This document shows, in pieces, positions 8,130 to 21,745 of a DNA stretch of 64,000 bases. Origin of the DNA: Kineosporia babensis. Lineage in GTDB: Bacteria > Actinomycetota > Actinomycetes > Actinomycetales > Kineosporiaceae. Within the stretch, counting starts at the first letter, position 1; each line of letters begins with the position of its first letter. The position numbers and the translations under genes are program-made. The stretch spans positions 1 to 64,000 of the forward strand of contig NZ_JAJOMB010000023.1 in the NCBI RefSeq assembly GCF_021129305.1, read 5' to 3'. The notes beneath the pieces were generated by a model. That model did no database searches and was not told where the DNA came from. It worked only from the letters and a program-made list of their open reading frames with translations.

Positions 8130-8962
8130 CAGCGCCCCATCGGATGCGCCCGCGCCACCACCTGCATCTCCGCCAGCAACAGACTCAGTGCTTCGGTATG
8201 CATCCCGTCCCGCCCCCGACCACCGACCCGCACCACCGAATCCGGCTGCGCGACCCCACCCGCAAGAAACACACGCTCCAGAACCGCACCGCCGGAAAGC
8301 CCATAAGCCTCAGCCAGCTCAGCCTGATGAACCCAGAGCCCAGCCAGGGCAGCCAGAACCCGCCGCCGCGACTCAGAGGTTCCCCGAGCCAAGGTGACGA
8401 ACCACCGACCAGCCCAATCCCGCTGATAAGCGAGCTCTTTGACCCCTCGAGCAGCCACCGCCGCCAACACCGGATCCGCCGATGACAGCAACTGCTGGAA
8501 CAGCTCCAACCGCGCCACCGAGAACATCAGCAAACGGACGATCACATGGGCGAAGTCTCCATTGGGCAGCTCAACCAGCTGCACATTACGAAAGGCCGCA
8601 GCATCCCGGAAGAAAGCCAGCGCATCCTCCGCAGGAACCGGCGAACCCGCGGGCAGCACCGGCACCACCGCAGGATCGACCAGGGCAGCCCGCCCCAGCA
8701 GCAGACGCGCCTGCCCCAGCAGATCCAGGGCCAGATTGGCCAGCGCCACATCGTCTTCCAAGTCCGGCGCCCGGCTGCACCATTCGGCCAGGCGCTGAGA
8801 AAGAATCAGCGCATCGTCGGCCAGGCCCAGGCAGAACCGGGCATGCTCCAGCGGATCAAGCGCAGCCGGCAAGGCCACGTCCAACCCGGCCAGCGGATCG
8901 TCGAAGTCCGTCCCGAAGGCCCATTGATCCGAATTCCCCTCCAGCAAGCCGTCGAACGCCAT
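8126..8962 (-). CDS. paaC: Phenylacetyl-CoA epoxidase structural subunit PaaC
   Basis: Helical ferritin-like protein of 278 residues that forms the stable heterodimer with PaaA but does not carry the active di-iron centre. Recognisable segments are LADDALILSQRLAEWCSRAP, ANLALDLLGQARLLL and VKELAYQRDWAGRWFVTLARG. The ATG at 8962 is chosen because AGGTGA lies five bases before it; a GTG at 8971 would add three residues. The end overlaps the paaD GTG by four bases. Confidence 0.93.
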   Translation of the reverse strand: MAFDGLLEGNSDQWAFGTDFDDPLAGLDVALPAALDPLEHARFCLGLADDALILSQRLAEWCSRAPDLEDDVALANLALDLLGQARLLLGRAALVDPAVVPVLPAGSPVPAEDALAFFRDAAAFRNVQLVELPNGDFAHVIVRLLMFSVARLELFQQLLSSADPVLAAVAARGVKELAYQRDWAGRWFVTLARGTSESRRRVLAALAGLWVHQAELAEAYGLSGGAVLERVFLAGGVAQPDSVVRVGGRGRDGMHTEALSLLLAEMQVVARAHPMGRW

Positions 8963-8972
8963 GCCTGTCACC

Positions 8973-9263
8973 TCACATGTGCGGAACGTCGTCGGGGATC
9001 GGATAGAAGGTCGGATGCCGGTAGACCTTGTCCGCGCTCGGCCCGAACAGCGGGTCCTTCTCGTCCGGGCTCGAAGCTGTGATCGCTGCCGCCGGCACCA
9101 CCCAGATGCTCACGCCCTCGTTGCGACGGGTGTACACGTCCCGGGCATTGCGCAAGGCCATCGTCGAATCGGCCGCGTGCAGCGAACCCACGTGCACATG
9201 ATTCAGCCCACGCTTGCCCCGCACGAAAACCTCGTACAGCGGCCATTCCCGTCGATCAGTCAT
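8973..9263 (-). CDS. paaB: Phenylacetyl-CoA epoxidase subunit PaaB
   Basis: Protein of 96 residues, the expected size for PaaB, which bridges PaaAC dimers and is essential for activity. [20 protein letters not shown] and [20 protein letters not shown] are the highly conserved stretches, followed by [11 protein letters not shown] and a Pro-rich tail ([14 protein letters not shown]). The ATG lies inside the end of paaA (eight-base overlap, ATGACTGA), and the TGA is ten bases before the preferred paaC start, consistent with tightly coupled translation. Confidence 0.95.
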   Translation of the reverse strand: MTDRREWPLYEVFVRGKRGLNHVHVGSLHAADSTMALRNARDVYTRRNEGVSIWVVPAAAITASSPDEKDPLFGPSADKVYRHPTFYPIPDDVPHM

Positions 9264-10185
9264 CCCGGCCACGCTCCGCAAAGGCCGTTGCTGCCTCGCG
9301 CACCCAGGCACCGTCGTCATGGGCCTTGCGCCGATGCGCCAGGCGCTGGGCGTTGCAGGGCCCGTCGCCGCGAATCACCGCGGACAGCTCGTCCCAGTCC
9401 GGCCGGCCGAAGTCGTAGTGTTCCCGCTCGGCGTTCCAGCTCAGCTCCGGGTCGGGCAGCCGAACGCCCAGCACCTCGGCCTGCGGCACCGTCAGGTCCA
9501 CGAACTTCTGGCGCAGCTCGTCGTTCGAGTGCCGCTTGATCCCCCAGGCCATCGAGCGTTCGCTGTTCGGGGAGTGCTCGTCCGGCGGCCCGAACATCAT
9601 CAGGCTGGGCCACCAGAACCGGTCCACCGACTCCTGCACCAGGGCCCGCTGCTCCTCGGTGCCACGCATCATCGTCATCAGCAGCTCGTAGCCCTGCCGC
9701 TGGTGGAACGACTCCTCCTTGCAGATCCGGATCATCGCCCGGCCGTAGGGCCCGTACGAGGTGCGGCACAGCGGTACCTGGTTGCAGATCGCGGCGCCGT
9801 CGACCAGCCAGCCGATCGTGCCCACGTCCGCATAGGACAACGTGGGGTAGTTGAAGATCGAGGAGTACTTCTGCTTCCCGCCGAGCAGCAGCTCGACCAG
9901 CTCACCGCGGGAGATCCCGAGCGTCTCGCAGGCCGAGTACAGGTAGAGCCCGTGGCCGGCCTCGTCCTGCACCTTGGCCAGCAGGATCGCCTTGCGGCGC
10001 AGCGACGGCGCTCGGCCGATCCAGTTGCCCTCCGGCTGCATCCCGATGATCTCGGAGTGCGCGTGCTGGGCGATCTGCCGGATCAGGGTGCGCCGGTAGG
10101 CCTCGGGCATCCAGTCCCGCGGCTCGATCCGGTCCCGCCGGGCAATCACCGCGTCGAAGTGCGCTTCCAGATCGGCCGTCGTCAT
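9256..10185 (-). CDS. paaA: Phenylacetyl-CoA epoxidase catalytic subunit PaaA
   Basis: Catalytic di-iron subunit of 309 residues; the complex epoxidises the aromatic ring of phenylacetyl-CoA, the committed step of aerobic hybrid degradation. The paired iron-binding helices are visible: [20 protein letters not shown] (Glu and His ligands) and [37 protein letters not shown] and [20 protein letters not shown] are other conserved blocks. The ATG at 10185 is preferred over 10209 because AGGGG lies five bases upstream. This is the first gene of the minus-strand paa operon, and its promoter faces paaZ across a palindromic operator. Confidence 0.95.
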   Translation of the reverse strand: MTTADLEAHFDAVIARRDRIEPRDWMPEAYRRTLIRQIAQHAHSEIIGMQPEGNWIGRAPSLRRKAILLAKVQDEAGHGLYLYSACETLGISRGELVELLLGGKQKYSSIFNYPTLSYADVGTIGWLVDGAAICNQVPLCRTSYGPYGRAMIRICKEESFHQRQGYELLMTMMRGTEEQRALVQESVDRFWWPSLMMFGPPDEHSPNSERSMAWGIKRHSNDELRQKFVDLTVPQAEVLGVRLPDPELSWNAEREHYDFGRPDWDELSAVIRGDGPCNAQRLAHRRKAHDDGAWVREAATAFAERGRDD

Positions 10186-10211
10186 CGTCGCCCCTGAGCT
10201 ACTCGCCATTT

Positions 10212-10229
10212 ACTTACCGATCGGTCTGT
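10212..10229. promoter_or_regulatory. Palindromic TetR/PaaR-type operator
   Basis: The string ACTTACCGATCGGTCTGT has a perfect ten-base core palindrome (ACCGATCGGT, 10216-10225) with partly symmetric flanks. It sits between the divergent paaA and paaZ genes, where one bound repressor could close both. Similar ACCG-N-CGGT palindromes are bound by TetR-type PaaR proteins in other bacteria; assigning it to the gene at 4790 is inference. Confidence 0.65.
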
Positions 10230-10332
10230 ATTAACGTGACACGAGTCCGGCGACAGCGCAATGGGCAGTTCCAAGATCCGAAAGCCCTTTTGTGGCAAGC
10301 CGGAAGCCACCATGCGCTCGAGGGGAGCCGGC

Positions 10333-12351
<2,019 letters not shown>

Positions 12352-13122
12352 ATGGTGCTCCAGGAGCGCGAAGGCGCGGTCACCGTCCTTACTTTGAACC
12401 GTCCTCAACGCCGCAACGCGCTCGATGCCGACAGCAAGAAGGCACTGCGCAGGGCGGTCGAGGAGGTGGCCGCCGACGAATCCGTTCGCGCCGTCGTCCT
12501 GACCGGTGCGGGCGGTTCGTTCTGCGGCGGACAGGATCTGGCCGAACATGCCGAAGCGCTCCGCACCGACCCGGCTACCGCTTTTGCCACCGTGGAGCAG
12601 GATTACGCGCCAATCGTCCAGGCCCTGATCACCATGCCCAAGCCGGTGATCGCCGCGGTCGAGGGCACCTGCGTGGGCGCCGGACTGGCTCTGGCCCTGG
12701 CCTGCGATCTGCGGATCATGGCCGAAGATGCCGTACTGGGAACCGCTTTCACCGCGATTGGCCTGACCTGCGACTCCGGACTCTCACTGACCCTGACGCA
12801 GTCCGTCGGCCCGTCCCGCGCCAAAGAGCTTCTGTTGCTGGGTCAATCCTTCTCCCCCGCCGAAGCCGGCACCTGGGGCATTGCCGGGCGGATCGTTCCC
12901 ACCGGTCAGGTGCAGCAGCACGCCCGGGAGACGGCCGCACGTCTGGCCGCCGGACCAACCCTGGCCTACGCCGAGACGAAGAAGCTGATCGACACCGCCG
13001 CCCTGACCACCGTGCTGCACAATGAGGCGCTGGCACAGGCTCGTCTCGGACTGAGCACCGACCACCGCGCCGCTGTCGAGGCCTTCCTGGCCAAGCGCCG
13101 TCCCTCATTCGAGGGCCGCTAA
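12352..13122 (+). CDS. paaG: Ring 1,2-epoxyphenylacetyl-CoA isomerase PaaG
   Basis: Crotonase-family isomerase of 256 residues that converts the ring epoxide to oxepin-CoA. GSFCGGQDLAEH and the C-terminal STDHRAAVEAFLAKRRPSF correspond closely to E. coli PaaG. The second catalytic position is an Asp (GLTCDSGLS), as in isomerases, not the Glu of hydratases. The ATG immediately follows the paaZ TGA (TGAATG) with GGGAGG as SD, so the two are one operon. No paaK, paaH or paaJ is found in this window. Confidence 0.92.
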   Translation: MVLQEREGAVTVLTLNRPQRRNALDADSKKALRRAVEEVAADESVRAVVLTGAGGSFCGGQDLAEHAEALRTDPATAFATVEQDYAPIVQALITMPKPVIAAVEGTCVGAGLALALACDLRIMAEDAVLGTAFTAIGLTCDSGLSLTLTQSVGPSRAKELLLLGQSFSPAEAGTWGIAGRIVPTGQVQQHARETAARLAAGPTLAYAETKKLIDTAALTTVLHNEALAQARLGLSTDHRAAVEAFLAKRRPSFEGR

Positions 13123-13151
13123 CCCTGGGTCACTCGCGATCACGGACACGC

Positions 13152-13167
13152 CCACTAGATGTAGTTG
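13152..13167. promoter_or_regulatory. NrdR box upstream of nrdHIEF
   Basis: CCACTAGATGTAGTTG agrees with the NrdR consensus (acaCwAtATaTwGtgt) at 12 of 16 positions, including the C-w-A, A-T and T-w-G core. It overlaps a possible -35 (TTGTCG, 13165-13170) about 18 bases before an AT-rich GCATAT (13189-13194), a suitable place for repression. The usual second box about 31 bp away is not clear. NrdR itself is not in the window. Confidence 0.6.
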
Positions 13168-13189
13168 TCGCGGGCACCCCCTCCTACGG

Positions 13190-13394
13190 CATATGGTGCT
13201 GCCTGTTGCTGGTTCGCTCCACCATCCAGGTGGGGCGTCGTAAGAGGGAACCTGGTGTGATTCCGGGACTGCCCCGCAGCGGTGAGTGGGAACGAACGCC
13301 GTCAACGGCACTGGGCACGCAGCAGCGGGCCTGGGAAGCGACGGTCAGTAGGTGTGCGTGAGCACGGGCCCACGAGTCCGAAGACCTGCCCGCA
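13190..13394 (+). promoter_or_regulatory. Cobalamin (AdoCbl) riboswitch aptamer
   Basis: The 5' leader of nrdHIEF contains the B12-box series in order: AAGAGGGAACCTGGTG (from 13242), ATTCCGGGACTGCCCCGCAG (core, around 13260-13280), GCACTGGGCACGC, GGGCCTGGGAAG, then CACGAGTCCGAAGACCTGCC (ending at 13390). These are the most conserved cobalamin riboswitch segments. Outer limits are approximate because P1 was paired by eye. High coenzyme B12 is expected to reduce nrdHIEF expression. Confidence 0.93.
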
Positions 13395-13420
13395 ACGTGC
13401 GTACCCTCGGGTGCGCACGT
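13395..13420 (+). promoter_or_regulatory. Expression-platform hairpin of the B12 riboswitch
   Basis: A near-perfect stem of about 12 bp (ACGTGCGTACC with GGGTGCGCACGT, one G-T pair) begins right after the aptamer and about 100 bases before nrdH. No T-run follows, so it could be a Rho-dependent/intrinsic-like attenuator or an anti-element; which is unknown. Confidence 0.5.
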
Positions 13421-13517
13421 CCGTGGTGCTCGCGAGGGACGAGACCGGGCCGGCACTGCCGCACGCGTGCCGTCGCTCCGGAATCACCCTGCGCCACCGA
13501 GGTATCGAGGGATTCGG

Positions 13518-13772
13518 ATGTGCCAGATGACCATCACCGTTTACAGCAAGCCCGCCTGTGTCCAGTGTGACGCGACGCATCGCGCCCTGGAGAAGTCCGG
13601 CCTCGCCTACGAGGTCGTCGACATCACCGAGAACGCCGAGGCCCGTGAGTACGTCCTCGCCCTCGGTTATCTGCAGGCACCCGTCGTCGTGGCCGGCGAG
13701 GACCACTGGTCCGGCTACCGCCCCGACCGGATCCGCGCCCTCGTCGTTCAGGCGGCCGCGGCCGTCGCATGA
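13518..13772 (+). CDS. nrdH: NrdH glutaredoxin-like electron donor
   Basis: Small thioredoxin-fold protein of 84 residues that reduces the class Ib ribonucleotide reductase. The redox motif CVQC (in [20 protein letters not shown]) is the NrdH type, and the C-terminal WSGYRPDRI is the signature that allows reduction by thioredoxin reductase. The ATG at 13518 is supported by GAGGG six bases upstream; a second ATG at 13527 is possible. It overlaps nrdI by four bases. Confidence 0.95.
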   Translation: MCQMTITVYSKPACVQCDATHRALEKSGLAYEVVDITENAEAREYVLALGYLQAPVVVAGEDHWSGYRPDRIRALVVQAAAAVA

Positions 13773-14154
13773 GTTCGCTGGTCTACTACTCCAGCGTCTC
13801 CGAGAACACCCACCGCTTCGTCCAGAAGCTCGGCCTGGCCGCGCAGCGCATCCCGCTGCGCCCGGCCGAGCCGTTCCTGCACGCGATGAGCCCCTATGTG
13901 CTGCTGGTACCCACCTACGGCGGCGGTAACGAGGGCGGTGCGGTGCCCCGGCAGGTGGTGAAGTTCCTCAACGACGAAGGCAACCGGGGGCTGCTGCGCG
14001 GGGTGATCGCGGCGGGCAACACCAACTTCGGCTCGGCGTACTGCGTGGCCGGCGACATCATCGCGGCCAAGTGTCAGGTGCCTTACCTGTTCGCGTTCGA
14101 GCTCATGGGAACGACCGAGGACGTGCAGCGCGTCCGCAAGGGATTGGAACTCTT

Positions 14155-17264
<3,110 letters not shown>

Positions 17265-17269
17265 TTCCG

Positions 17270-17971
17270 TCAGCCCAGGTTCGGCTGGTCCCCGGCCTCG
17301 GCCAGCGTGCGGCGTAGCCACTGCTCCACCCCGGCCACGTGCACGCTGGCGTAGGCCTGGGCCACGTCGGGCTGGCGCTGGGCCAGGGCCAGCTGGATCG
17401 CCCGGTGCTCGTCCAGGGTGCGGGCCACCGCCGAGTCCTGGGTCAGGCCGCGCCAGACCCGGGCCCGGTGGGTGCGGCCCGAGACGCTCTCGATCAGCGA
17501 GGCCAGCACGTCGTTGCCGGAGGCCCGGGCGATCCGGCGGTGGAACTCCTGGTCGTTCTCGACCAGCGCCTCCAGGGTCGGGGACTCGCCCAGGCTGTCC
17601 AGCAGGTCGGCCAGGCCGGCCACGTCCTCGTCGCTCATCCGGTAGGCGGCCAGGCTGGTGGCCGCCGGTTCCAGCAGCCGCCGGACCTCCAGGAACTCCA
17701 GCACCGAGCCGTCGTGCTGCAGGTCGACGATGAACGAGATGGCCTCGGTCAGCATGCCGGGGGCCAGGCTGGTGACGTAGGTGCCGTCGCCCTGGCGCAC
17801 GTCGAGCACGTTGATCAGGGCCAGGGCGCGCACCGCCTCGCGCAGCGAGTTGCGGGAAAGGCCCAGCTGGGTGGCCAGATCGGCCTCGCGCGGAAGCCGG
17901 TCGCCGGGAGCCAGGCGACCGGAGATGATCATCTGCTTGATCTTGTCGATCGCGTCGTCGGTGAGCGCCAC
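17270..17971 (-). CDS. GntR/FCD regulator, probable L-fucose operon repressor
   Basis: Transcription factor of 233 residues: winged HTH (IDKIKQMIISGRLAPGDRLP, LATQLGLSRNSLREAVRALA, VRQGDGTYV) and a C-terminal helical FCD ligand domain (VLEFLEVRRLLEPAATSLAA, NDQEFHRRIARASGNDVLAS) whose Asp/His residues usually bind a metal and a sugar acid. The GTG at 17971 has GGAG eight bases upstream, inside the end of the mutarotase gene. The same palindrome, ACATC-N-GATGT, occurs upstream of this two-gene operon and in the fucose operon promoter, so I infer that it controls both. Confidence 0.85.
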   Translation of the reverse strand: MALTDDAIDKIKQMIISGRLAPGDRLPREADLATQLGLSRNSLREAVRALALINVLDVRQGDGTYVTSLAPGMLTEAISFIVDLQHDGSVLEFLEVRRLLEPAATSLAAYRMSDEDVAGLADLLDSLGESPTLEALVENDQEFHRRIARASGNDVLASLIESVSGRTHRARVWRGLTQDSAVARTLDEHRAIQLALAQRQPDVAQAYASVHVAGVEQWLRRTLAEAGDQPNLG

Positions 17972-17975
17972 GGCC

Positions 17976-18317
17976 CTACTCCGGACCCTTGAGCTGGCTG
18001 GAGAGACTCCAGACGAAGGGCAGGCCGTCGTCGTCACCGGAGTAGTCGTCGGGGGTGGACTGCAGCGGCGTCACCGCGGCCTGCCAGGCGATGTTGGCCG
18101 GATGGTCGCGCAGCACGTCCCGCATCCGGTTGTAGTCGTCCACGTCGACCACGTGGAAGACGTCGCGGCCGTTGCGCCAGATCCGCCAGTCGCGTACGCC
18201 GGCCTCCACCAGGGCCGCGGCCAGATCGGCCGGAACCTCTGCGTGGAGCCGGTCGTACGCTTCTTCACTACCTGCGTGCAGGCGGGTGTGGAGTGCCTTC
18301 TGAACCACTTTGTTCAC
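17976..18317 (-). CDS. RhaM/DUF718 sugar mutarotase
   Basis: Small cytoplasmic protein of 113 residues of the L-rhamnose mutarotase family, which interconverts anomers of 6-deoxy sugars. VVQKALHTRLHAGSEEAYDR and LHAEVP correspond to the catalytic N-terminal region, and VRDWRIWRNGRDVFHVVDVD to the central strands with the conserved Trp/Arg. It starts with GTG, four bases ahead of the regulator's coding region end-to-start. Given the shared operator with the fucose operon, L-fucose is a more likely substrate than L-rhamnose, though the downstream rhamnogalacturonan lyase leaves rhamnose open. Confidence 0.78.
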   Translation of the reverse strand: MNKVVQKALHTRLHAGSEEAYDRLHAEVPADLAAALVEAGVRDWRIWRNGRDVFHVVDVDDYNRMRDVLRDHPANIAWQAAVTPLQSTPDDYSGDDDGLPFVWSLSSQLKGPE

Positions 18318-18354
18318 GCTCCCGGTCTTCTGCCCTTACGTACATGGGCAGAAT

Positions 18355-18379
18355 ACATCCGATGACTTGGCTCGGATGT
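18355..18379. promoter_or_regulatory. FCD-type operator pair before the mutarotase gene
   Basis: ACATCCGATGA (18355-18365) is a palindrome of the form ACATC-N-GATGT with one mismatch, followed by a second half-site TCGGATGT (18372-18379). They lie about 40-60 bases upstream of the mutarotase start on the minus strand. A perfect copy is found in the fucose operon promoter at 34213-34223. A short TGCCC/GGGCA inverted repeat (18331-18350) lies between site and gene. Confidence 0.65.
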
Positions 18380-18417
18380 CCGGTCGGCAACCTATTCGGC
18401 CGGAGCGTGCGCTTTAT

Positions 18418-19080
18418 TCATCGGAGGTCTGAGGGCACCGTGGGCTGATCCGGCTGCTCGAAGGGTTCCGCGAGCGCGGCCCGGATGGTGGCCGCGTCGG
18501 TGTTCGCCCCGAACAGCGACGTCCCCGGCTGCAACCGAACCCCTTGAGCCAGCGGCCCGGCCTCGACCGGGTCGAAACCCAGGGCATCGATCAGCGCAGC
18601 CACCTGCGCCACGGCGGTAGCGTCATCCCCGGCCAGAGCGATCGCCTTGCGCTCGGGGCTGCCGGCCTCGCTCTCCAGGTCGTGATAACCCATGTGGTTG
18701 AACGCTTTCACCACCTTGGAAGCGGACAGGAACTCCTGCACGATCTCGCTGGAGGTGGTGCGCGGATCGTTCAGGTCGTCTCGCACCCCGTCCGTCTCCC
18801 ACCAGTAGTTCATCGCGTCGATCACCACTTTGCCGGCCACCTCGTCCGTCGGGATGTTCCGGTACTTACCCAGCGGCAACGCCAGGATCACCAGATCCGC
18901 CTGCGCCGCGGCCTGTTTCGAGGTGACCGCCCGTGCGCCGGGGGCCAGAACGCCGATGATCAGCGAGATCTTGGCCGGGTCGCCGGATCCGGAGATCAGC
19001 ACATCGTATCCGGCCGCGGTCGCGAGCCGGGCCAGCACGGTGCCGACCTTGCCCGCCCCGAGGATGCCGATCGTGGTCAT
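18418..19080 (-). CDS. NADP/F420 oxidoreductase-family protein
   Basis: Cytoplasmic Rossmann protein of 220 residues of the F420-dependent NADP reductase (F420_oxidored) family. [20 protein letters not shown] is the dinucleotide loop; [25 protein letters not shown] and [14 protein letters not shown] are the family's next blocks. It moves hydride between NADPH and a flavin-like cofactor. The neighbour is a luciferase-like enzyme of the type that often uses F420, which supports but does not prove F420 use. Confidence 0.8.
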   Translation of the reverse strand: MTTIGILGAGKVGTVLARLATAAGYDVLISGSGDPAKISLIIGVLAPGARAVTSKQAAAQADLVILALPLGKYRNIPTDEVAGKVVIDAMNYWWETDGVRDDLNDPRTTSSEIVQEFLSASKVVKAFNHMGYHDLESEAGSPERKAIALAGDDATAVAQVAALIDALGFDPVEAGPLAQGVRLQPGTSLFGANTDAATIRAALAEPFEQPDQPTVPSDLR

Positions 19081-19140
19081 TTCGCCTTGCCTTTCACCAA
19101 TGGGAGACGCTTGTGGGCACGGATCGCAAAGGCCCTGAAC

Positions 19141-20172
19141 TCAGGCGCTGAGCAGGTCGCGGACCATCGGGATCACCTTGGAGCCGTACAGTTCCACGGT
19201 GCGCAGCCGGGCGGCGGCGGGGAGCGCACCACCGGTGTAGGTCAGGTCGAAACGGCCCACGTCGAGCGCCTTCACGGTCTTGGCGATCCGCCGGGCCACC
19301 GTCTCCGGCGAACCCACGTACAGCGAACCGTCTTCCACCTCGGCCTCGAACTGGGCCCGGGTGCGGGGCGGCCAGCCGCGCTCGGCGCCGATCGCGTCCA
19401 TGATCGCCTTGTGCGGCTCGTAGTAGAGCTCCATCGCCTCCTGGTCGGTGTCCGCGATGAACCCGTGCGAGTGCATGCCCACCGGGTGCGCGGTGGTGCC
19501 CAGCTGCTCGGCCGCGCGGCGGTACAGGTCCACGTAGGGCGCGAAGCGGGCCGGGTCACCGCCGATGATCGCCAGCATCAGCTTGAGGTCGTGCTGCGCG
19601 GTGCGGACCACCGACTGCGGCGAGCCGCCGACCCCGACCCAGGTGTCCAGCCGTCCGGACTCGGTCTTCGGGAACACGTCGGCGTTGCTCAGCGCGGCGC
19701 GGGTGGTGCCGCTCCAGCTGACCGGCTTCTCGTCGAGCAGCTTCACGAACAGCTCGAGCTTCTCCTCGAACAGCACGTCGTAGTCGGCCAGGTCGTAGCC
19801 GAACAGCGGGAAGGACTCGGTGAACGAACCCCGCCCGAGGATCGCCTGGGCCCGGCCGTTGGAGAGGGCGTCCACGGTGGCGAAGCGCTGGAACACCCGC
19901 ACCGGGTCGTCGGAGCTGAGCACGGTGACGGCGGTGGCCAGCTTGATCCGCTCGGTCCGGGTGGCGATGCCGGCCAGCAGGGTCTCCGGGCTGGAGATGG
20001 CGTACTCGGAGCGGTGGTGCTCGCCCAGCGCGATCACGTCGACGCCGGTCTGGTCGGCGACGATCGCCTCGTCCACCACCTGGCGGATCGCGGCGGCCTG
20101 CGAGACCGGAGCCCCGGCCTCGTCCACCGGAACCTCGCCGAACGTGTCGAGGCCCAAGACCAGCTCACTCAT
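19141..20172 (-). CDS. Luciferase-like monooxygenase (LLM class)
   Basis: TIM-barrel flavin or F420-dependent oxidoreductase of 343 residues. VIALGEHHRSEYAISSPETL, VLSSDDPVRVFQRFATVDAL, GRAQAILGRGSFTESFPLFG and LDTWVGVGGSPQSVVRTAQH are the conserved LLM stretches around cofactor and substrate. The ATG has GGCGGAG three bases upstream. It lies 60 bp before the NADP/F420 oxidoreductase gene on the same strand, suggesting that the latter supplies reduced cofactor. Substrate unknown. Confidence 0.85.
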   Translation of the reverse strand: MSELVLGLDTFGEVPVDEAGAPVSQAAAIRQVVDEAIVADQTGVDVIALGEHHRSEYAISSPETLLAGIATRTERIKLATAVTVLSSDDPVRVFQRFATVDALSNGRAQAILGRGSFTESFPLFGYDLADYDVLFEEKLELFVKLLDEKPVSWSGTTRAALSNADVFPKTESGRLDTWVGVGGSPQSVVRTAQHDLKLMLAIIGGDPARFAPYVDLYRRAAEQLGTTAHPVGMHSHGFIADTDQEAMELYYEPHKAIMDAIGAERGWPPRTRAQFEAEVEDGSLYVGSPETVARRIAKTVKALDVGRFDLTYTGGALPAAARLRTVELYGSKVIPMVRDLLSA

Positions 20173-20279
20173 GACTCCGCCTTCCTAGTGGTTGATTACT
20201 CAACTACATTGTGGACGACGGCCTCAACCACGCCAAGGCCCGGGTTATGCCCGCGGCGCTGACCTCACCGGCCAGGTGC

Positions 20280-21377
20280 TCAGTCGACTCCGCACTGCTT
20301 GGCCAGCTGAGACAAGTAGGCACCGGCAGCCTTGGCGTCCGAGCCGGTGAGCAGCTGGGGGCGGCCGCTGCGGATCTGGGCCGGGTTCCACTTGGTGTCG
20401 ACCACGCCGTCCTGGTCCACCACCACGTCGTAGACCCCGGACCGGATCGACTGGGCCTTGGTGGCGTAGAAGACGAAATTGCCCAGGCCGTAGTGGATCG
20501 CGGTGTTGCCCTCTTCCTCGTAGGGCTCCAGCACGTGGGCGTGGCTGCCCACGATCACCTGGGCGCCGGCCTCCTTGAGCTCGGCGGCCAGGTCACGCTG
20601 GCGCTGCGTGGGGCAGGACTGCGTCTCCACTCCCCAGTGCAGCACGACCACCACCACGTCGGACTCGGCGGCGGCCTTGCGCACCGCCTCGGCGAGCAGG
20701 CCCTCGACCTTGGCCGAGGCCAGGCCGGGCTGGCTGTCCGTCGCGGTCCAGGTGCCCAGGGCGAAGTTGTCCAGCACGTCGGTGGCCCCGATCACCGAGA
20801 TGTCGACGCCGTTGACGGTGCTGCGGAACGGGGCGAATGCCTCGGTGACGTTCTCGCCGATGCCGATCATCGGCAACTTGGCCTTCTTGCCGGCGGCCAG
20901 GGTGTCGGCCAGGCCTTCCGGCCCGTAGTCCATGCCGTGGTTGTTGGCCACGGTGACCACGTCCACCCCGTTCTCCTTCAACGCGGTGAGTGCCTTCGCC
21001 GGAGCCCGGAAGGTGAACTCCTTGGGCTCGGGCACTCCCCCGTCGGTGATCGCTGTCTCCAGGTTCACGATCGCCAGGTCCGCCTTCTTCAGCGGCTTGA
21101 ACGCGGTACCCAGGTCGCCGTTCAGCCCGGCGGCCGAGGAACCGGCGAAGTGCACGTCACCCCCGAACGAGATCCGGGCCTCTCCGCTCTCCGGAGCCTG
21201 CTCCACCTCCCCAGTGGCCGTGGGCTCGGGCGTCGTCGTGGCGGTGACCGGCGACGTGGTCGCCACCACCGCGCCCGACCGGACCGACCCGTCCGTACTC
21301 GAAGTTGCAGGTGAGCAGGCAGAAACGGTCATGGCCGCAACCACGCCGACCAGTACCCCTGCACGAATCCGACCCAA
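20280..21377 (-). CDS. CapA-family metallophosphatase lipoprotein
   Basis: Exported lipoprotein of about 365 residues with a PGA_cap (CapA) calcineurin-like domain. A TTG start at 21377 with AGGGAGG eight bases upstream gives an ideal lipoprotein signal (RIRAGVLVGVVAAM, lipobox VSAC); longer starts up to 21461 would spoil it. A Thr/Ser/Pro linker (about residues 30-60) leads to the enzyme core: ISFGGDVHFAG, IVNLETAITDGG, VANNHGMDYG, VVVLHWGVETQ and VGSHAHVLEP hold the metal-binding Asp, Asn and His residues. The family acts on cell-envelope polymers such as poly-gamma-glutamate; no other capsule genes are near. Confidence 0.85.
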   Translation of the reverse strand: MGRIRAGVLVGVVAAMTVSACSPATSSTDGSVRSGAVVATTSPVTATTTPEPTATGEVEQAPESGEARISFGGDVHFAGSSAAGLNGDLGTAFKPLKKADLAIVNLETAITDGGVPEPKEFTFRAPAKALTALKENGVDVVTVANNHGMDYGPEGLADTLAAGKKAKLPMIGIGENVTEAFAPFRSTVNGVDISVIGATDVLDNFALGTWTATDSQPGLASAKVEGLLAEAVRKAAAESDVVVVVLHWGVETQSCPTQRQRDLAAELKEAGAQVIVGSHAHVLEPYEEEGNTAIHYGLGNFVFYATKAQSIRSGVYDVVVDQDGVVDTKWNPAQIRSGRPQLLTGSDAKAAGAYLSQLAKQCGVD

Positions 21378-21600
21378 TGCTCGGCCCTCCCTGGCCCGTA
21401 CGCGACGGTGCCCTATTAAAGAGGAATGTCCAACCTCACGGGGAGGCCTCTCAGGCAACATCGGTCACTCGATTGCAGTAGTGAAGACGTTGCGGCCAAC
21501 TGTCGATGTTGCGAAAACGGGGGACGGATCGCGGCGGGCAGACGGCTCCCTCCCCCGATTCGGAGCATGGGGCCGGACAGTGCTAGTGTTTCTTCTTGTT

Positions 21601-21674
21601 GGGGCTATAGCGCAGTCTGGTAGCGCACCTCGTTCGCATCGAGGGGGTCTAGGGTTCAAATCCCTATAGCTCCA
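21601..21674 (+). tRNA. tRNA-Ala (anticodon CGC)
   Basis: A complete cloverleaf is seen. The acceptor stem pairs GGGGCTA with TAGCTCC and includes the G3-U70 pair that defines alanine tRNA. The anticodon arm is CCTCG-TTCGCAT-CGAGG, giving CGC (reads GCG). The T arm is TAGGG-TTCAAAT-CCCTA. Discriminator A; CCA is not encoded. Confidence 0.97.
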
Positions 21675-21680
21675 CCGCAG

Positions 21681-21718
21681 GTTAGGGCGGTTTCCCACTC
21701 TCGGGAAACCGCCCTAAC
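21681..21718. terminator. Bidirectional terminator after tRNA-Ala
   Basis: A perfect 16-bp stem (GTTAGGGCGGTTTCCC with GGGAAACCGCCCTAAC) closes a six-base loop between the tRNA and the convergent GGDEF-EAL gene. No T-run, as is common in high-GC actinobacteria. Confidence 0.85.
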
Positions 21719-21745
21719 GGCTTTGCCAGCTACGAAGTACAGCTT

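Noticed and set aside
18386-18399. GGCAACCTATTCGG, similar to the arms at 42988-43115
   Set aside because: It points on the plus strand into the 3' end of a minus-strand gene and has no gene to serve; a single mismatch match of this length can occur by chance.
21601-21718. tRNA-Ala as an integration site of a mobile element
   Set aside because: No integrase, no direct repeat of the tRNA 3' end and no change in composition; the hairpin after it is an ordinary terminator.
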